NCBI GenBank assembly: GCA_016649795.1
Contig: JAENWZ010000090.1
Span: 1 to 8,136 of the forward strand
Origin: Proteiniphilum sp.
Lineage (GTDB): Bacteria > Bacteroidota > Bacteroidia > Bacteroidales > Dysgonomonadaceae
DNA length: 8,136 nt
Direction: 5' to 3'
Shown: positions 5,951 through 8,136 of the stretch, one piece after another
Layout: every line of letters begins with the position of its first letter
How positions within the stretch are numbered: the first letter of the stretch is position 1
Made by a program: the position numbers and the translations under genes
The notes under the pieces: generated by a model
The model's database searches: none
What the model saw: the letters and a program-made list of their open reading frames with translations, nothing else
Told to the model about the DNA's origin: nothing

Positions 5951-7645
5951 TCAGTCTGTTTTAAGTTTAGCAGGCTTCGATAATCTGATAAATGAGTTAT
6001 GCAATGCTTTGCTATAAGCTTCCTGGTAATATTTCACAAAATGTGCCCAGTCGGCCTGATCGGATAGTTTCGCCGCACTCTTTTTCAATATCATTATCTG
6101 TTCGATACTTTTTATCGAGAAGTCATAGATGAGGGAGGCAATCTCTTCTGCCACTTCGGAATGATTTTCATCATCACGATGAATCATTTCGATACCATCA
6201 TCCAATCCTTTTTTGTCGCCAATTTTTTTTGCCCAGACGCCGAAACCGGCCAGTGAGGTGGTGATTGTAGGGATGGAGAAAGCGATGCTCTCGTGAGGTG
6301 TATAGCCCCACGGTTCGTAGTAGGAGGGGAAGACGGAGACATCGAGCCCTATCAGCAGATCGTAGTAGGGGAGGTTGAAGATGCCGTCATTACCGTTCAG
6401 ATAGGAGGGGATAAAAATAATCTTGACCCTGTCGTCCTCCGAATTGCAGAAACCCAAATGCTGAACCTGGTTCATCACCCTGTCGTTCTCCGGTTCAACG
6501 AGGTCGTGTGTGGCAAAGGGACAACTCCCTGAAGTTATTTTCTTTTTCGGTACATCTTCCTCTGCAAGAAGTGCCTGAAGATCTTTCCTTGGCCCTTTGA
6601 TCCACCCCGGAACCATGATGAACGCAATCACATCTTTCGTCAGTTCAGCCATATTTCTCAGCTGGTCCAGCGCTTCAATGAAAACATCTATTCCTTTGTT
6701 CTTATACTCGTATCGTCCGCTGGTGCCTATCAATAGTGCATCGCGGTCTACTGCATGCCCCAGTGTTTTTTCCGCGACATGCAGCAAGGCCTTCCTCGCT
6801 TTCTTGTGAGCCTGAATATATGCGTCTCCTTTAGGAATAAAATCTTTCTCGAAACCGTTGGGGGTGACCACATCGGGCCGGCGCTGCAGAAACTGAGCAC
6901 ACTCGCTGGCTGTGATATCGCTCACGGTAGTGAAGCAGTCGACGTTCTGTGCTGCTTTCTTCTCTATCGAGTGCTTGGCTGTCATGTTCAGCTGACGTGC
7001 CATCTGGTCCCCATTGTACTCACTCAGATGGTTATACAAAGGGAGGTTATTGCCCGCGATAGAGCGACCGATAGATGTGGCATGCGTGGTGAAGATGGTG
7101 GCGATCTTGGGTACCTGCTTATTGATATATAGCGCACCGGCACCGAGCATCCATTCGTTGAAATGGGCAATCACATTGTCTGCTTCCAGCTGGTGGAAGC
7201 GATAAAAGCTCTCGATCACCTGACCGGTAGCATATGCAAACATGGTCGATTCGTGGTAATCACCATAGGCGTTGATGGAGTCCACGCCGTAATCCCTCCA
7301 CATGGAACCATAGATGTCGTTCTGTTTCTCAAAGAATGTTTTGAACTTCACCAGGAAGACAATAGGCTCCCCCGGCACATTCCAGCGACCGGCACGGATC
7401 TCCAGATGTTGATTATTCAATGCGAAGTCACACCATTCAGGGTAGAGGCTCCGGTCTTCCCGGAACCAGGGACTTTTATGCTCTTCCCACAGATCGGGGC
7501 CGATGAAGAATATACGGTCTTTGTATAATTTCTGAAGTGAGTTGGCTCTGGTAGATAAAACGGTATAAATACCACCTACCATATTGCACACTTCCCAACT
7601 GGTTTCGAAGATGTAGTCGGGTCTGTGCCGGGCATCTATATGCAT
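5951..7645 (-). CDS. Glycogen synthase, eukaryote-type (GT3)
   Basis: This enzyme extends alpha-1,4-glucan chains from a nucleotide sugar; GT3 family members normally use UDP-glucose, unlike the ADP-glucose GT5 GlgA. The 564-residue protein shows the GT3 signature at its start, ETSWEVCNMVGGIYTVLSTRA (residues 14-34, given as the GGIY core at 24-27). It also has GTSGRYEYKNKGID with Arg311 and Lys317 as donor-site basic residues, and SYYEPWGYTPHE with Glu444 and Glu452 forming the E-X7-E motif typical of retaining GT-B enzymes. HFNEW (161-165) and TTHAT (186-190) also fit. It is shorter than the yeast enzyme (about 700 residues), lacking the regulatory ends. The region before SDQADW, where eukaryotes have an arginine-rich activation helix, has only a few lysines here. 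It leads the glgP gene on the same strand and is divergent from mfd. Family call is very confident; donor preference is inferred. Confidence 0.93.
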   Translation of the reverse strand: MHIDARHRPDYIFETSWEVCNMVGGIYTVLSTRANSLQKLYKDRIFFIGPDLWEEHKSPWFREDRSLYPEWCDFALNNQHLEIRAGRWNVPGEPIVFLVKFKTFFEKQNDIYGSMWRDYGVDSINAYGDYHESTMFAYATGQVIESFYRFHQLEADNVIAHFNEWMLGAGALYINKQVPKIATIFTTHATSIGRSIAGNNLPLYNHLSEYNGDQMARQLNMTAKHSIEKKAAQNVDCFTTVSDITASECAQFLQRRPDVVTPNGFEKDFIPKGDAYIQAHKKARKALLHVAEKTLGHAVDRDALLIGTSGRYEYKNKGIDVFIEALDQLRNMAELTKDVIAFIMVPGWIKGPRKDLQALLAEEDVPKKKITSGSCPFATHDLVEPENDRVMNQVQHLGFCNSEDDRVKIIFIPSYLNGNDGIFNLPYYDLLIGLDVSVFPSYYEPWGYTPHESIAFSIPTITTSLAGFGVWAKKIGDKKGLDDGIEMIHRDDENHSEVAEEIASLIYDFSIKSIEQIMILKKSAAKLSDQADWAHFVKYYQEAYSKALHNSFIRLSKPAKLKTD

Positions 7646-7675
7646 AAAAAATTATTTACTTGTCTCTAACAGGGT

Positions 7676-7683
7676 CAAAGGTA
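7676..7683 (-). promoter_or_regulatory. -7 promoter box for the glycogen synthase gene
   Basis: Read on the minus strand, 7683-7676 is TACCTTTG, an exact TAnnTTTG box 30 bases upstream of the ATG at 7645, predicting a leader of about 25 bases. No clear -33 element is seen. The leader is A/T-rich with no strong Shine-Dalgarno, as is usual in this phylum. Confidence 0.55.
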
Positions 7684-7725
7684 ATAAAAAAATGATTATC
7701 GGGATGTTATCTAATGTGAATGTTT

Positions 7726-7733
7726 TATATTTG
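7726..7733 (+). promoter_or_regulatory. Upstream candidate -7 box (P1) for mfd
   Basis: TATATTTG matches TAnnTTTG on the plus strand, 66 bases before the mfd start codon. A transcript from here would contain both arms of the inverted repeat at 7756-7804. No -33 element is apparent, so it could be a chance match in A/T-rich DNA. Confidence 0.35.
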
Positions 7734-7755
7734 CAGGTCGCTCAACGCCTCTGTG

Positions 7756-7804
7756 ACCATTCATAGAGGATTATTTTGTATCTTTGTCTTTTCGTATGAA
7801 TGGT
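7756..7804. repeat. Perfect 10-bp inverted repeat around the mfd promoter and start codon
   Basis: ACCATTCATA (7756-7765) is the exact reverse complement of TATGAATGGT (7795-7804), with a 29-base spacer. The right arm contains the mfd ATG at 7800-7802. The spacer holds a -7 box (7779-7786) near the centre of symmetry. It could be an operator for a dimeric DNA-binding protein, or an RNA stem that hides the start codon in longer transcripts. The pairing is seen; the function is inferred. Confidence 0.6.
7779..7786 (+). promoter_or_regulatory. Near candidate -7 box (P2) for mfd
   Basis: TATCTTTG is an exact TAnnTTTG match ending 13 bases before the ATG at 7800. Transcription would start about 7 bases beyond it, leaving an almost leaderless mRNA. 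It is the same 8-mer as the box before the TPR/HTH gene. The -33 region is weak. Confidence 0.5.
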
Positions 7805-8136
7805 TGAAAAAATAGACATTACTCAACTACAACAGCGGGTTGAGAAACACCCCAATATGGCAGCAGCAGGCTCCCTGTTGAGAGATGTGCAGATCTTATC
7901 AGTAACCGGTTTGCATGGTTCTTCACGTGCCTTTTTCTCAGTGGGCTTATTGCATAAGCTGCCCACCACATACCTCTATATTCTCAATGATGCGGAGACT
8001 GCCGGCTATTTTTACCACGATGTGACGCAGATCATCGGGTTGAAGGAGGTACACTTCTTCCCCTCTGCCTATAAGCGTGCGGCAAAATACGGGCAACCGG
8101 ATCTCGCCAACGAGGTACTCCGTACGGAAATACTGA
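7800..8136 (+). CDS. mfd: Transcription-repair coupling factor, N-terminal part (truncated by window end)
   Basis: An open frame of 112 codons runs from ATG 7800 off the right edge with no stop. The protein it begins normally exceeds 1,000 residues; it releases RNA polymerase stalled at DNA damage and recruits UvrA for nucleotide excision repair. The visible part fits the UvrB-like N-terminal module of Bacteroidetes Mfd: ITQLQQRVEKHP at the start, then GLHGSSRAFFSVGLL (a degenerate Walker-A-like turn at about residues 37-51), YLYILNDAETAGYFYHD, and FFPSAYKR followed by LRTEIL. The ATG at 7796 is rejected because it meets a stop after three codons. The gene is divergent from the glycogen synthase across 154 bases. 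The helicase motor and RNA polymerase-binding domains lie outside the window, so the call rests on the N-terminus only. Confidence 0.85.
   Translation, partial: MVEKIDITQLQQRVEKHPNMAAAGSLLRDVQILSVTGLHGSSRAFFSVGLLHKLPTTYLYILNDAETAGYFYHDVTQIIGLKEVHFFPSAYKRAAKYGQPDLANEVLRTEIL

Noticed and set aside
6755..7528. Several plus-strand open frames of 60-125 codons opposite the glycogen synthase
   Set aside because: They are antisense shadows of a strongly conserved gene and show no family motifs.
7736..7758. GGTC/GACC short inverted repeat before mfd
   Set aside because: Only four paired bases around a 15-base loop; too weak to count as a terminator or operator.

Overview
The window reads as chromosomal DNA of a Bacteroidota bacterium, most likely of the order Bacteroidales. 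A family such as Dysgonomonadaceae is only a guess. The grounds are: repeated Bacteroidetes-type -7 promoter boxes (TAnnTTTG) upstream of genes on both strands, A-rich leaders mostly without a strong Shine-Dalgarno, a DUF3244-like secreted protein, a TPR/transmembrane/HTH regulator, and a eukaryote-type (GT3) glycogen synthase next to a short-type GT35 phosphorylase, a pairing typical of this phylum.

Left part (1-3134). An IS256-family transposase remnant (minus strand, C-terminal part only) lies immediately upstream of a plus-strand block. The block encodes a membrane-anchored TPR protein with a C-terminal LuxR-like HTH (441-2114), a small exported DUF3244-like beta-sandwich protein (2255-2668), and a 159-residue AraC-type regulator (2655-3134). 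The start of the AraC-type gene overlaps the end of the DUF3244-like gene by 14 bases. The HTH protein could sense something at the envelope and control the two-gene unit, but that link is inferred from proximity only. This is the least understood part of the window.

Middle and right part (3135-7799). A bidirectional terminator (3215-3246) separates the converging AraC-type and phosphorylase genes. On the minus strand, a GT3 glycogen synthase (7645-5951) is followed by an alpha-glucan phosphorylase (5831-3267). Together they make and degrade intracellular alpha-1,4-glucan. Each has a plausible -7 box of its own, so the phosphorylase may be made both from a shared transcript and separately. 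The synthase lacks the arginine cluster that gives eukaryotic enzymes their glucose-6-phosphate response.

Right edge (7800-8136). The first 112 codons of a transcription-repair coupling factor (mfd) run off the window, divergent from the glycogen genes. A perfect 10-bp inverted repeat brackets its nearest -7 box and covers its start codon, which is the most striking non-coding signal here. No tRNA, rRNA, CRISPR array or complete mobile element was seen.
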